Assembly (NCBI GenBank): GCA_910577275.1
Contig: CAJTMW010000023.1
Span: 3,244-67,243 of the forward strand
Source of the DNA: an uncultured Lachnospiraceae bacterium
GTDB taxonomy: Bacteria; Bacillota; Clostridia; Lachnospirales; Lachnospiraceae
Length of the DNA stretch: 64,000 nt
Direction of reading: 5' to 3'
Positions 41,721 through 49,872 of the stretch are shown here, piece by piece. Position numbers and translations under genes: made by a program. Every line of letters starts with the position of its first letter. Positions within the stretch are counted from its first letter, which is position 1. The notes below the pieces were generated by a model. It saw nothing but the letters and a program-made list of their open reading frames with translations, made no database searches and was not told where the DNA came from.

Positions 41721-43310
41721 ATGGACAATAAATTATTAATAGAAGAAGGAAAAACGATTCTCGGAATCGAGCTTGGCTCTACAAGAATTAAGGCGGTGCT
41801 CACCGACGAGTCCGGAAAGCCTCTGGCGTCAGGGGGGTATGAATGGGAAAATCAGTATGTTGATGGTATCTGGACTTATGACCTTGACGAGGTTTGGAAG
41901 GGGCTGCAGGGCTGCTATCAGGATTTACTGGCGGATGTACAAAAGCAGTACGGGACAGTGATATCCCGAATCGGCGCTATCGGCTTTTCCGCCATGATGC
42001 ACGGATATCTGGCGTTTGACAAAAGCGGGGAGCTGCTGGTGCCTTTCAGAACCTGGCGGAACACGATTACGGAGGAGGCTGCCGGTAAGCTCACAAAGGA
42101 ATTTAACTACAATATTCCCCAGAGGTGGAGCATTGCCCATTTGTATCAGGCGATTTTAAATAAGGAAGCCCATGTAAAGGACATTGATTTTTTGACGACA
42201 CTGGCAGGATATGTCCACTACAAGCTTACGGGGAAAAAGGTTCTGGGCGTGGGCGACGCCTCGGGGATGTTCCCTATCGATACGAAAACGGGCGACTTCG
42301 ACCAGACAATGGTTGACAAATTTGATGCGCTTGTAAGCGGGGAAGGCTTCCCCTGGAAGCTGAGGGACATTTTCCCCAAAGTGATGCTTGCGGGCGAGGA
42401 AGCCGGAACGCTTACACCGGAAGGGGTGGCGCTTCTGGATATCAGCGGTAATCTGCAGGCAGAGATTCCGGTATGTCCGCCCGAGGGCGATGCGGGAACC
42501 GGAATGGCGGCAACCAACAGCGTAGGAGTGCGGACGGGAAATATTTCCGCCGGAACCTCCGTGTTTGCCATGATTGTACTGGAAAAAGAGCTGTCGAAGG
42601 TTTATCCGGAGATTGATTTGGTAACCACGCCGGACGGCGCGTTGGTAGCAATGGTGCACTGCAACAACTGTACTTCGGATTTGAATGTGTGGGTGGGGCT
42701 GTTTGACGAGTTCGCCAAAGCCATTGGCGCTCCCGTTGATAAAAATACGCTGTTTACCATGCTGTTTAACAAGGCTCTTGAGGGGGACGCGGACTGCGGC
42801 GGCCTGATATCCTACAATTATGTTTCCGGGGAGCCGGTGACAGGCTTTGACGAGGGCGCGCCCCTGTTTGTGAGAAAGGCGGACGACACCTTTAATCTTG
42901 CCAATTTCATGCGGGCGCATCTGTATTCCTCCCTTGCCGCTTTGAAAGCGGGGCTGGATTTGCTGTTCAAGGAGGAGTCGGTGGAAGTGGATGAAATGTT
43001 CGGTCACGGCGGCCTGTTTAAGACCAAAGGCGTGGGACAGAGCATTGCGGCGGCGGCCATTAATTCTTCCGTTTCTGTCATGGAGACAGCAGGCGAGGGC
43101 GGCGCATGGGGAATCGCCCTGCTTGCCGCTTATATGAAGAATAAGGAAGCGGACGAAACACTGGAGGCATATCTTAAAAATAAAATTTTCGCCGGACAGG
43201 CAGGCAGCAGGTTAGAGCCGAAACCGGAGGACGTGGCAGGCTTTGAAAAGTTTATGAAGCGTTATATGGCGGGGCTTTCCATCGAGCATGCGGCTGTGGA
43301 CAGTTTATAA
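41721..43310 (+). CDS. FGGY family carbohydrate kinase (ribulokinase-like)
   Basis: A 529-residue sugar kinase. The first FGGY domain starts TILGIELGSTRIKAVLTDESG (ATP/phosphate loop near residue 14) and has WSIAHLYQAI, DASGMFPID and a GDAGTGMAATNSVGVRTGNISAGTSVFAM phosphate 2-type motif. The second domain carries the FGHGGLFKTKGVGQSIAAAAI adenosine motif. Its pairing with AraD, which uses L-ribulose 5-phosphate, argues for L-ribulose (or a related ketopentose) rather than xylulose. No araA or araR is present. ATG 41721 follows GGAAGGGT and shares a transcript with glnA. Confidence 0.82.
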   Translation: MDNKLLIEEGKTILGIELGSTRIKAVLTDESGKPLASGGYEWENQYVDGIWTYDLDEVWKGLQGCYQDLLADVQKQYGTVISRIGAIGFSAMMHGYLAFDKSGELLVPFRTWRNTITEEAAGKLTKEFNYNIPQRWSIAHLYQAILNKEAHVKDIDFLTTLAGYVHYKLTGKKVLGVGDASGMFPIDTKTGDFDQTMVDKFDALVSGEGFPWKLRDIFPKVMLAGEEAGTLTPEGVALLDISGNLQAEIPVCPPEGDAGTGMAATNSVGVRTGNISAGTSVFAMIVLEKELSKVYPEIDLVTTPDGALVAMVHCNNCTSDLNVWVGLFDEFAKAIGAPVDKNTLFTMLFNKALEGDADCGGLISYNYVSGEPVTGFDEGAPLFVRKADDTFNLANFMRAHLYSSLAALKAGLDLLFKEESVEVDEMFGHGGLFKTKGVGQSIAAAAINSSVSVMETAGEGGAWGIALLAAYMKNKEADETLEAYLKNKIFAGQAGSRLEPKPEDVAGFEKFMKRYMAGLSIEHAAVDSL

Positions 43311-43341
43311 CGGGCGGAAAGTGCCCGAAAGAGAGGAAATT

Positions 43342-44037
43342 ATGCTGGAAGAATTAAAAAAACAGGTCTATGAAGCAAATATGAAGCTGCCCCATTACGG
43401 GCTTGTGACCTTTACATGGGGAAATGTGAGCGGTCTGGATAAGGAAAAGGGGCTGTTTGTGATAAAGCCGAGCGGCGTTGACTATGAAAAGCTGACGCCG
43501 GAGAGTATGGTTGTTATGGATTTGGAGGGGAACAAGATAGAAGGCAGCCTAAATCCGTCCTCCGACACACCTACCCATTTAGAGCTTTACAAGGCGTTCC
43601 CGGAAATCGGCGGTATTGTCCACACCCATTCCTCCTATGCCACAAGCTGGGCGCAGGCGGGGCGGTCGATTCCCTGCTACGGGACGACCCACGCTGATTA
43701 CATTTACGGTGAGGTTCCCTGCGTGAGATGCCTGACAAAAGAGGAAATCGAGGCGGCTTATGAGGAAAATACCGGGCATCTTATCGTGAATGAATTTGCC
43801 CGCATGGGAAAAGACCCTATGGCAGTACCGGCGGTACTATGTAAAAATCACGGTCCTTTTGCCTGGGGAAAGGATGCCATGGATGCGGTGCATAACGCGG
43901 TGGTGCTTGAGGAAGTGGCAAAGATGGCCTACCGGACGGAGACCATCAATCCGAAAGTGGCGCCGGCGCCGGCGGAGCTGCAGGACAAGCATTATTTCAG
44001 AAAGCACGGGGCGGGCGCTTATTACGGGCAGAAGTAA
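43342..44037 (+). CDS. araD: L-ribulose-5-phosphate 4-epimerase
   Basis: A 231-residue class II aldolase-type epimerase that converts L-ribulose 5-phosphate to D-xylulose 5-phosphate. Landmarks are GLVTFTWGNVSGLD, VIKPSGVDYEKLTPESMVVMD, the zinc site HTHSSYATSWAQAG and the third His near CKNHGPFAWG. TTHADYIYGEVPC matches the AraD active-site loop. ATG 43342 has AGAGGAAATT upstream. It lies 31 bases after the kinase and probably acts on its product. Confidence 0.92.
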   Translation: MLEELKKQVYEANMKLPHYGLVTFTWGNVSGLDKEKGLFVIKPSGVDYEKLTPESMVVMDLEGNKIEGSLNPSSDTPTHLELYKAFPEIGGIVHTHSSYATSWAQAGRSIPCYGTTHADYIYGEVPCVRCLTKEEIEAAYEENTGHLIVNEFARMGKDPMAVPAVLCKNHGPFAWGKDAMDAVHNAVVLEEVAKMAYRTETINPKVAPAPAELQDKHYFRKHGAGAYYGQK

Positions 44038-44133
44038 AGAAAGTGAAAGCCGGTGCCAATTCCGCACAGCTTGAACGTAATGTAAAAAAGTACGCGGCGG
44101 GAGGCAACAGTGAGATGTTGTGCAAAAAAGTAG

Positions 44134-44162
44134 TTGACAAAGGAAAAATAGTCTGGTAAATT
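44134..44162 (+). promoter_or_regulatory. Promoter of the ABC-F leader transcript
   Basis: TTGACA (44134-44139), 17 bases, TAAATT (44157-44162). It is about 60 bases upstream of the leader peptide, so transcription starts well before the attenuator. Confidence 0.6.
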
Positions 44163-44223
44163 TGCTACAGTGACCGCAGGTAATATGGAAAGAACGTTTG
44201 CGGAATATAAGCAGGAGGTAAGG

Positions 44224-44283
44224 GATGTTTAATTTTTCTACAAAATAATGAACTTCATAAATTATGTGTAGAAGATAAACATC
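44224..44283 (+). promoter_or_regulatory. Leader hairpin enclosing the leader peptide codons (ABC-F attenuator)
   Basis: GATGTTTA (44224-44231) pairs with TAAACATC (44276-44283), and TTCTACA (44236-44242) pairs with TGTAGAA (44267-44273). The leader peptide start and last sense codons are thus inside the stem, and ribosome stalling on them would open it and could re-pair downstream sequence ahead of the terminator at 44352. The arrangement fits ribosome-mediated attenuation. Confidence 0.6.
44225..44248 (+). CDS. Leader peptide of the ABC-F gene (MFNFSTK)
   Basis: An ORF of seven codons and a stop, with a perfect AGGAGG (44213-44218) six bases before the ATG. It lies between a strong promoter and a terminator, in the position of leader peptides that sense ribosome-targeting antibiotics. 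Nothing else explains so strong a ribosome site here. Confidence 0.6.
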   Translation: MFNFSTK

Positions 44284-44351
44284 TGAGTCTTTTTGTAATG
44301 CGGTAAATTCATATTCATCCCATGTTTTTGGGTATTTTTGTAGCGTTTTAA

Positions 44352-44382
44352 GGGTGCAGAGGTTATACTTCTGCACCTTTTT
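44352..44382 (+). terminator. Attenuator terminator of the ABC-F leader
   Basis: A 10-bp stem (GGTGCAGAGG with the wobble-containing CTTCTGCACC, 44353-44362 and 44368-44377), loop of five bases and T run to 44382. It lies about 100 bases after the leader peptide stop and 130 bases before the ABC-F start, so expression requires readthrough. Confidence 0.8.
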
Positions 44383-44411
44383 ATGCGCGGGGCGCACAGG
44401 AGTTATTACTT

Positions 44412-44528
44412 ATGCAGCGCCCCCGGGCAGCGGCTTTTCAGACAGGCAGGCTGTCTGAAAGATGCCGGGATATCGGCCAGTGGCCGGTGCAAGGATGGGA
44501 GGAATGTGTATGTCGCAAATCAGTGTGA
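44412..44528 (+). other. Second upstream ORF and hairpin overlapping the ABC-F start
   Basis: AGGAG nine bases upstream of an ATG at 44412 opens a 38-codon frame, which ends at 44528, inside the ABC-F gene in another frame. Within it a 10-bp perfect hairpin (TTTCAGACAG 44436-44445 and CTGTCTGAAA 44451-44460) and an outer CCCGGGCA/TGCCGGG pairing may mask or space the ABC-F ribosome site. It could be a second control layer or a chance frame; coding appearance is poor. Confidence 0.3.
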
Positions 44529-46075
44529 ATAATTTAACCTTTTATTATGAGGGCAGCTACGACAATATTTTCGAGGACGTATCGTTTCAGATTGATACGG
44601 ACTGGAAGCTGGGCTTTATCGCCAGAAACGGAAAGGGAAAGACCACCTTTTTAAAGCTTCTGACCGGCCAGTATGAATACAGGGGAAGCATAACGTCCTC
44701 TGTGGTTTTTGATTATTTTCCCTTTGAGGTCACAGACAGGGACAGGAACACCATCGATGTGATAGAGGAAATTTATCCCGATTATGAGTTCTGGAAGCTT
44801 TGCAGGGAATTTAATTATCTGGCGATGGACGCGGAAATTTTTTACAGGCCGTTTTCCACACTCAGCAACGGAGAGCAGACGAGAGTGCTTCTGGCGCTGC
44901 TTTTTACAAGGGAAAACCATTTTCTTTTGATTGACGAACCAACCAATCATCTGGATATGGAGACAAGGGAGGTTCTGCGGGAGTATTTAAATACGAAAAA
45001 GGGATTTATTCTGGTATCCCATGACAGGAATTTCATGGACGGCTGTGTGGACCATGTGCTTGTGATTAACAGGGAAAGCATCGAAGTGCAGCAGGGAAAT
45101 TTCAGCTCCTGGCAGGAGAATAAAAGAAAGCAGGATGCCTGTGAGCTTGCGGAGAACGAGAGACTGAAAAAGGATATTAAACGCCTTACGGAGTCCGCCA
45201 GAGAGGCCGGACAGTGGGCCGACAAGGTGGAGGCCACCAAAATCGGAGGCCGGTCGAAGTATGAAAAAAGTCTTGATTTGAGGGCTTATATCGGGGAAAA
45301 GTCCCGAAGAATGCAGATGCGGCGCAAGAATCTTGAGCACAGGCGGGAGCGGGAAATCGAGGAAAAGTCCGGTCTTTTAAAGGACATTGAAACGGTGGAA
45401 GCCCTGAAAATCATGCCCTTAAGGCACTATAAGGAAAAGCTGGTGGTGATGGAGGACTGTACTCTGGCCTATGCCGGAAGCAGTCAGGGCGCAAAGGACA
45501 GCCGAGGCAGCAAGTATGCCGGAGAAAGCAGCAACAGTCATGGCACCGGCAGGGAAATTATCAGTCACTTTAATTTTGAGGTGAGGCAGGGGGAGAGGAT
45601 TTTTCTGAAAGGAAGAAACGGCTGCGGAAAGTCCAGCGTCCTCAAAGCAATTCTGCAGCAGGGGAACCCTGTAGTAACATCAGGGCAAATCGAGCTGCCG
45701 AATCAGATGGTAATTTCATATTGTGCTCAGGATACCTCGTCGCTCCATGGAACGATTCGCGAATATGCTGCCGAAAATGAAATCGACGAAACGCTCCTGA
45801 TGGCGGTTTTGCGGAAGCTGGACTTTTCAAGAATTCAGTTTGAAAAGAAGATAGAGGATTACAGCGGAGGACAGAAGAAAAAGGTGCTGATTGCCGGAAG
45901 CTTATGTAAGCGGGCGCATCTTTATATCTGGGATGAACCCCTCAATTTTATTGACGTATTCTCCAGAATGCAGATTGAGGAGCTGATTTTGAAATTCAAG
46001 CCGACTATGATACTGGTGGAGCATGACAGGGCTTTTATGGAGAATGTGGCTACGAGGGTGGTTGAGATTGGATAA
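44510..46075 (+). CDS. ABC-F ribosomal protection protein, Lsa/CplR type
   Basis: A 521-residue soluble protein with two ATPase domains and no membrane part, as in antibiotic-resistance ABC-F factors that dislodge drugs from the peptidyl-transferase centre. Domain 1: Walker A-like ARNGKGKTT (38-46), signature LSNGEQ and LLIDEPTNHLDM. The linker (about 195-310) is rich in Lys, Arg and Glu. Domain 2: GRNGCGKSS, signature YSGGQKKKVLIAGSL and YIWDEPLNFIDV. The sequence resembles the Lsa/CplR class (lincosamide, streptogramin A, pleuromutilin). GGGAGG seven bases before ATG 44510 sets the start. The upstream attenuator with its leader peptide supports drug-inducible expression. Confidence 0.85.
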   Translation: MSQISVNNLTFYYEGSYDNIFEDVSFQIDTDWKLGFIARNGKGKTTFLKLLTGQYEYRGSITSSVVFDYFPFEVTDRDRNTIDVIEEIYPDYEFWKLCREFNYLAMDAEIFYRPFSTLSNGEQTRVLLALLFTRENHFLLIDEPTNHLDMETREVLREYLNTKKGFILVSHDRNFMDGCVDHVLVINRESIEVQQGNFSSWQENKRKQDACELAENERLKKDIKRLTESAREAGQWADKVEATKIGGRSKYEKSLDLRAYIGEKSRRMQMRRKNLEHRREREIEEKSGLLKDIETVEALKIMPLRHYKEKLVVMEDCTLAYAGSSQGAKDSRGSKYAGESSNSHGTGREIISHFNFEVRQGERIFLKGRNGCGKSSVLKAILQQGNPVVTSGQIELPNQMVISYCAQDTSSLHGTIREYAAENEIDETLLMAVLRKLDFSRIQFEKKIEDYSGGQKKKVLIAGSLCKRAHLYIWDEPLNFIDVFSRMQIEELILKFKPTMILVEHDRAFMENVATRVVEIG

Positions 46076-46080
46076 AAAGG

Positions 46081-46131
46081 TTGACAGGAAGGGTGAAACA
46101 TGTAAAAATAAATTAACCAAAAGGTTAATTT
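46081..46131 (+). promoter_or_regulatory. Promoter and palindromic operator of the toxin-antitoxin operon
   Basis: TTGACA (46081-46086) is followed after 16 bases by TAAAAA (46103-46108). A 9-bp perfect palindrome with a 4-base spacer, AAATTAACC (46110-46118) and GGTTAATTT (46123-46131), covers the start-site region. A dimeric HTH antitoxin binding there would block transcription. Confidence 0.55.
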
Positions 46132-46147
46132 GAAAGGTGATATATTA

Positions 46148-46486
46148 GTGGAAATCACATATACTAATAACAAAGTCAAAAAGTATTTTGAAGATTATAA
46201 TAAAATGCAGAAAAAGCTGCCTTTTGAATGGGTAAAGACCATAAAAAAGCATATGGACAGATTAAAAGCTGCAGAATGCTTTGGGGACTTTTTGAAATTA
46301 GGATTGGGAAAACCGGAACCGCTTGCGGGATATTTTCCGGTGCGATATTCGTTGCATGTGGCGCCTAATGTCAGATTGATTATTGAACCAAACGCAACAC
46401 AGGATACTATTATGATTTGTACGGAAGTAGAAGTGGAAGGAGTGAGTGATTATCATGGCAGTAAAGAGAATTGGTATATCCCGTGA
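46148..46486 (+). CDS. higB: RelE/HigB-type toxin of a type II toxin-antitoxin pair
   Basis: A 112-residue basic protein with the HigB/RelE-superfamily fold: KVKKYFEDYNKMQKKLPFEWVKTIKKHMDRLKAAECFGDFLKLGLGKPEPLAGYFPVRYSLHV, then VRLIIEPNATQDTIMICTEVEVEGVSDYHG. Such toxins cleave mRNA on the ribosome. The GTG at 46148 is preferred because AGGTGAT lies just upstream; the longer frame from 46130 overlaps the operator palindrome. The antitoxin gene overlaps its end by about 30 bases, toxin first, as in HigBA. Confidence 0.75.
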   Translation: MEITYTNNKVKKYFEDYNKMQKKLPFEWVKTIKKHMDRLKAAECFGDFLKLGLGKPEPLAGYFPVRYSLHVAPNVRLIIEPNATQDTIMICTEVEVEGVSDYHGSKENWYIP

Positions 46487-47546
46487 TTTGATAATTCATC
46501 CGGGGGAAACGATTGCCGATGTACTGGAAGACCGCGGAATCACCCAGACCGAGTTGGCATCGAGAACAGGCGTTTCCACAGCTTATGTAAGCAGTGTAAT
46601 TGCGGGAAAGAAGGGAATATCCGCAAATTTTGCAATGGGGCTGGAATATGCGCTGGGCGTGCCGAAGTCTTTCTGGCTGAATCTTCAGGCAAATTATGAG
46701 TCAGAGCTTCTCGAAGCAAATGAGGAGAATACAATTACCGATGAAGAGAGAGCGGCAAGAGGAGATTTGAGCGAAATTATCAAGTATTTGCGGCAAAAAG
46801 GAATGGTGCCGGTAAGAGAAAAAACGGATGATTCCATTCTTTCTTTGCGAAAGGTTTTGCAAATCAGCAATCTGGCAAATCTGGGCGACATGGTTCCGGC
46901 CGGAGCTTTTCGCATATCCGGCAATACGGCTGTAAATCCCTATGTACTCGGCGCTTGGGTCCGTCTGTGTCAGATTGCCGGAAGTAGTGCATGTATAACA
47001 ACTAAGTTTGATAAAAAGCACGTTGCCAATTTGACGAATGAAATAAAAAATATTATGTGTCAAAGGGATATAAGAATTCAGGAAGAATTGCAGAATACAC
47101 TGAAAAACTACGGAATAGATTTTTCAATTGCAAGAAATTTCAGAGGCGCGCCGGTGCAGGGGTATATTTCTCAAAAGGGCAACGGAATATATCAGATGGT
47201 TTTAACTATAAGAGGCTCTTTTGCAGATATTTTCTGGTTTTCTTTATTCCATGAGATAGGTCATATTGTTAATGGAGATATAGGAAAGACTGCAAAGTTT
47301 ATAGATGACGGCAGCGATTACGATAAGGAAACAGCGGCCGACCTTTTTGCCGGTAATATGCTTTTGTCGCCGGCAAGTTACGGAGAATTTATCGAAAAAA
47401 GCGATTTTTCCATTGGGGCAATTGAAAAATATGCGGCATCCCAGAAAGTAATGCCATATATTGTTATTGGCAGACTGCAAAAAGAAAAGTATCTGGATTA
47501 TAAAGCATATTATAATTACAAGCTGCGGTATAAGTGGGAAAATTAA
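46455..47546 (+). CDS. higA: HigA-type antitoxin fused to an ImmA/IrrE metallopeptidase domain
   Basis: The N-terminal 85 residues are a HigA/Xre HTH (HPGETIADVLEDRGITQTELASRTGVSTAYVSSVIAGKKGISANFAMGLEYALGVPKSFWLNLQANY). The C-terminal half carries a zinc metallopeptidase site, HEIGHIV near 265-271, with a downstream Glu in KETAADLFAGNMLL, as in ImmA/IrrE domains. This fusion class joins DNA-binding antitoxin function with a peptidase that could destroy a regulator or the antitoxin itself under stress. ATG 46455 is chosen; GTG 46446 is an alternative. The whole TA block is AT-richer than its neighbours. Confidence 0.82.
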   Translation: MAVKRIGISRDLIIHPGETIADVLEDRGITQTELASRTGVSTAYVSSVIAGKKGISANFAMGLEYALGVPKSFWLNLQANYESELLEANEENTITDEERAARGDLSEIIKYLRQKGMVPVREKTDDSILSLRKVLQISNLANLGDMVPAGAFRISGNTAVNPYVLGAWVRLCQIAGSSACITTKFDKKHVANLTNEIKNIMCQRDIRIQEELQNTLKNYGIDFSIARNFRGAPVQGYISQKGNGIYQMVLTIRGSFADIFWFSLFHEIGHIVNGDIGKTAKFIDDGSDYDKETAADLFAGNMLLSPASYGEFIEKSDFSIGAIEKYAASQKVMPYIVIGRLQKEKYLDYKAYYNYKLRYKWEN

Positions 47547-47583
47547 TGAAACGGGCAGCTCGTACCGGAACTACTACAAAAAT

Positions 47584-47637
47584 ATATGCAAGATATAGAG
47601 ATTTCCTGTACGGATGTTCTATATCTTGCATATTTTA
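47584..47637 (+). terminator. Long terminator hairpin after the antitoxin gene
   Basis: A 16-bp perfect stem (47584-47599 with 47618-47633, TATATCTTGCATAT side downstream) followed by TTTTATT. Loop of 18 bases. Confidence 0.8.
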
Positions 47638-47643
47638 TTCCTA

Positions 47644-47690
47644 CAGGCAATGAGCCAGACATGCCTGCCTGCACATTTGGCTACTGCCTG
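47644..47690. repeat. Small hairpin repeat family 2, copy 1
   Basis: Nested stems CAGGCA (47644-47649) with TGCCTG (47685-47690), and AGCCA (47653-47657) with TGGCT (47678-47682), enclosing a TGCACATTTGGC segment. Shares GGCAAYGAGCCAG and TGCACATTTGGC with the copy at 53824. It lies about 40 bases beyond the stop of the leftward DUF4153 gene. Confidence 0.5.
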
Positions 47691-47731
47691 CCCCAGAGTC
47701 TTTGGCTCCCGGGACAGTCTGCTGTCTAATA

Positions 47732-49501
47732 TCAGAAGCGCGAGGAACAGAACGGAGACGCATAATCCATAATACTATATTCAATCTCCCCGGCGTATTT
47801 CTCATGGGACTTATAATACTCCGTATAGATATTCTGTGCCCGCCACCGCGACAGGTTCCATTTCCTTGGGGACATTTTTTTCGGAAGGCAGAGCCCTTCT
47901 TCCACCCACAGCTTGTTCAGCTCCTCTGTCTGAAAATCATAGCTTACCTTGACGATGCTTGCGCCGTAGCTTGTAAACCACCATTTAGGATTCGCCCCGA
48001 AGCCCAGCTCGTCAGCTTTTCCGAAAATGACGGGAGCGGCGTCCCAGGACAGGTTTCTCAGATAGTAAAAGTCTGTGTTGCCATCGACATAGCTTGCAGG
48101 CAAATCCGTCCGGCTGCCGTTTTCTTCCCCGGAGGATGCGGGCCGGTAATGGTCTAAATTGTATTTTGCAATCCAGTAATCCGGGTGGGCGAAGGAAAAC
48201 ATGATATAAAGCACGGTAACGCTCACAAGACAGTATCTTGTAAAAGGAAAGCTTTCCCGGTAAATCGTAACCAGAGCGCCGCTCATCAGCAGGAAAATCA
48301 CAAACAGCGCCCACAGGACAAACACCCGCAGGAAAGTCATCTGATAAGCCTGAATGTAAAGCAGCATCCGGTAGGTGCTTGACGCAATCATAACGTAAGT
48401 GCAAAGGGAGATGAAAGTGAGTATGCCTTTCAGCACCTTATTTGTACGGAAACGCTTCATACATATGAGCACCAGCATCAGATTGATAAGGCAGACGAAG
48501 ACTAGCTGAAAAAATCCTTCTCTGGCATAGGAAGCATAGGTATAGTCTTCCGGCAGGGTGCCCAGGCCGCCGAAAAGGTATACGACCTGAATGTAGCAGA
48601 ACACCAGATATACAAGGGCAATGAGCCCGGTAAAAGTGATTCCCATGACGGGCTCCCCGGTTCTTTTGTCCGGCATTTCCTCCTTCAGGCTGTGGAAGGA
48701 AAGCCGGCACATAATGCTGTAGGAGGCAAAAAAGGCAAACAGGAACATGGAAAGGATTCCAAACAAATGAGTGAAATCAAAATCCAGGGTAAACAGGCGG
48801 TCAAAGATATCCGAGAATACTGCGTCCGCCGAGTAAAGGAGCAGTATGATTACAAACAGCAGGGGAAGCGCAATTAAAAGTCCGAAGAATACATACTTGC
48901 CCTTTCCCTCCGGCTTGTTGGCGGCTTTTCTTTTTTCCTTCAGAAAATCAGAAAGGTCGATAAAGGGATGAAAAATAAATGCAATGCTCAAAAGGGAAAC
49001 ATTGAGGACGGAGAACAGGTATTTCGGCAAATCCCAGCTTTTGTCATTATACAGGTTATGGAGCATCAGGTAAAAAAACAGGAAAAAGATGCCCAGTTTA
49101 TTTAAAAATATGAGTACGCCTGAGGCTGTGGTGCAGGTGCTTATTCCCAGCGCCAACAGGCTGACTGTCAGAAAAACGGAGAGTCTTTTGGCGGTAATCC
49201 CTGACTTTTTCAAATATAAGAAGAAAAGTAAGCAGGTTCCGCCTACGAAAAAAGGGTAGGTAATCCCCGACGTATTCTTATATAGAAAGAAGGTATAAAA
49301 GAAAGCGTAAATCAGGCTTCCGATTCCCATAAAAGAAAAATAGGGATTGATGTTTCTGGGGGCTTCGGCTGCTGCTTCCGGTTCTGGTTCCGGTGCAGCG
49401 GGTAAAGCAGTTGTGCTGACCTGAGGCGGCTGCGGCGTGACAGACGCCGGAATTGCCTGCGCAGCTTCATAGTTTTCATTTTTTATGGTAACAGGTTCCA
49501 T
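47732..49501 (-). CDS. DUF4153/DUF4173-like polytopic membrane protein
   Basis: A 589-residue protein. Residues 1-50 are a Pro/Ala/Glu-rich soluble tail. About twelve hydrophobic helices lie between residues 55 and 440. The last 150 residues form a soluble domain with DYWIAKYNLDHYRP and WDAAPVIFGKADELGFGANPKWWF. No function is known; the family recurs beside a small Xre regulator and a DUF2975 protein in Clostridia, the same order as here. Ribosome site AGGAGG lies just upstream and is preceded directly by the structured spacer at 49521. Confidence 0.75.
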   Translation of the reverse strand: MEPVTIKNENYEAAQAIPASVTPQPPQVSTTALPAAPEPEPEAAAEAPRNINPYFSFMGIGSLIYAFFYTFFLYKNTSGITYPFFVGGTCLLFFLYLKKSGITAKRLSVFLTVSLLALGISTCTTASGVLIFLNKLGIFFLFFYLMLHNLYNDKSWDLPKYLFSVLNVSLLSIAFIFHPFIDLSDFLKEKRKAANKPEGKGKYVFFGLLIALPLLFVIILLLYSADAVFSDIFDRLFTLDFDFTHLFGILSMFLFAFFASYSIMCRLSFHSLKEEMPDKRTGEPVMGITFTGLIALVYLVFCYIQVVYLFGGLGTLPEDYTYASYAREGFFQLVFVCLINLMLVLICMKRFRTNKVLKGILTFISLCTYVMIASSTYRMLLYIQAYQMTFLRVFVLWALFVIFLLMSGALVTIYRESFPFTRYCLVSVTVLYIMFSFAHPDYWIAKYNLDHYRPASSGEENGSRTDLPASYVDGNTDFYYLRNLSWDAAPVIFGKADELGFGANPKWWFTSYGASIVKVSYDFQTEELNKLWVEEGLCLPKKMSPRKWNLSRWRAQNIYTEYYKSHEKYAGEIEYSIMDYASPFCSSRF

Positions 49502-49520
49502 TACATATCCTCCTATTTTT

Positions 49521-49614
49521 AGTTCCGCAACAGCCCTTCCAGCACACTTTATTAAATCAATTTACGGCCATCTGTGTCCGTAAATTGATTTGTGCACTGT
49601 CCGGGCTATTGCTG
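49521..49614 (-). repeat. Structured intercistronic element, copy B, between xre and DUF4153 genes
   Basis: Read on the minus strand it begins in the xre stop codon region (CAGCAATAG) and ends GCGGAACT before AATAGGAGG. It folds into GCAATAGCCC with GGGCTGTTGC (one G-U), AGTGCAC with GTGTGCT (two G-U), and a 14-bp perfect stem around AAATCAATTTACGG (49555-49568) with CCGTAAATTGATTT (49579-49592). The G-U pairs exist only on the minus-strand RNA, the sense of both genes. Confidence 0.75.
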
Positions 49615-49827
49615 TTCGTCTTCATCTTCCACATATTCCATCAAATCGCCCGGCTGACAGTGGAGCGCCTTGCAGATGGCGTTTAAGGTTGAGAGCCGGA
49701 CGGCTTTCGCCTTGTTATTTTTCAGTATGGAGAGATTGGCCAGGGTAATATCGACTTCGCCCGCAAGCTCGGTGAGACCCTTTTTCTGCTTTGCCATCTC
49801 CACATCGAGATTGATTTTGATTGCCAT
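49606..49827 (-). CDS. Small Xre/YozG-type HTH regulator
   Basis: A 73-residue single-domain Cro/CI-type regulator: MAKQKKGLTELAGEVDITLANLSILKNNKAKAVRLSTLNAICKALHCQPGDLMEY. The C-terminal residues are acidic (EDEDEQQ). It sits between the DUF2975 and DUF4153 genes and probably controls the operon from the palindrome at 50444. Its stop codon lies in the first arm of copy B of the structured element. Confidence 0.85.
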   Translation of the reverse strand: MAIKINLDVEMAKQKKGLTELAGEVDITLANLSILKNNKAKAVRLSTLNAICKALHCQPGDLMEYVEDEDEQQ

Positions 49828-49847
49828 TAGTTCCTCCGTTTCATTTT

Positions 49848-49870
49848 AGTTCCGCGCAGGCTCTGCGCTG
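49848..49870 (-). repeat. Minimal form of the structured intercistronic element, copy C
   Basis: CAGC and GCGGAACT, the two ends of the larger copies, enclose only a 6-bp hairpin (GCGCAG, loop AGC, CTGCGC). It starts two bases after the DUF2975 stop codon and ends ten bases before the xre ribosome site GGAGG, the same placement as in copies B and D. Confidence 0.55.
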
Positions 49871-49872
49871 TT

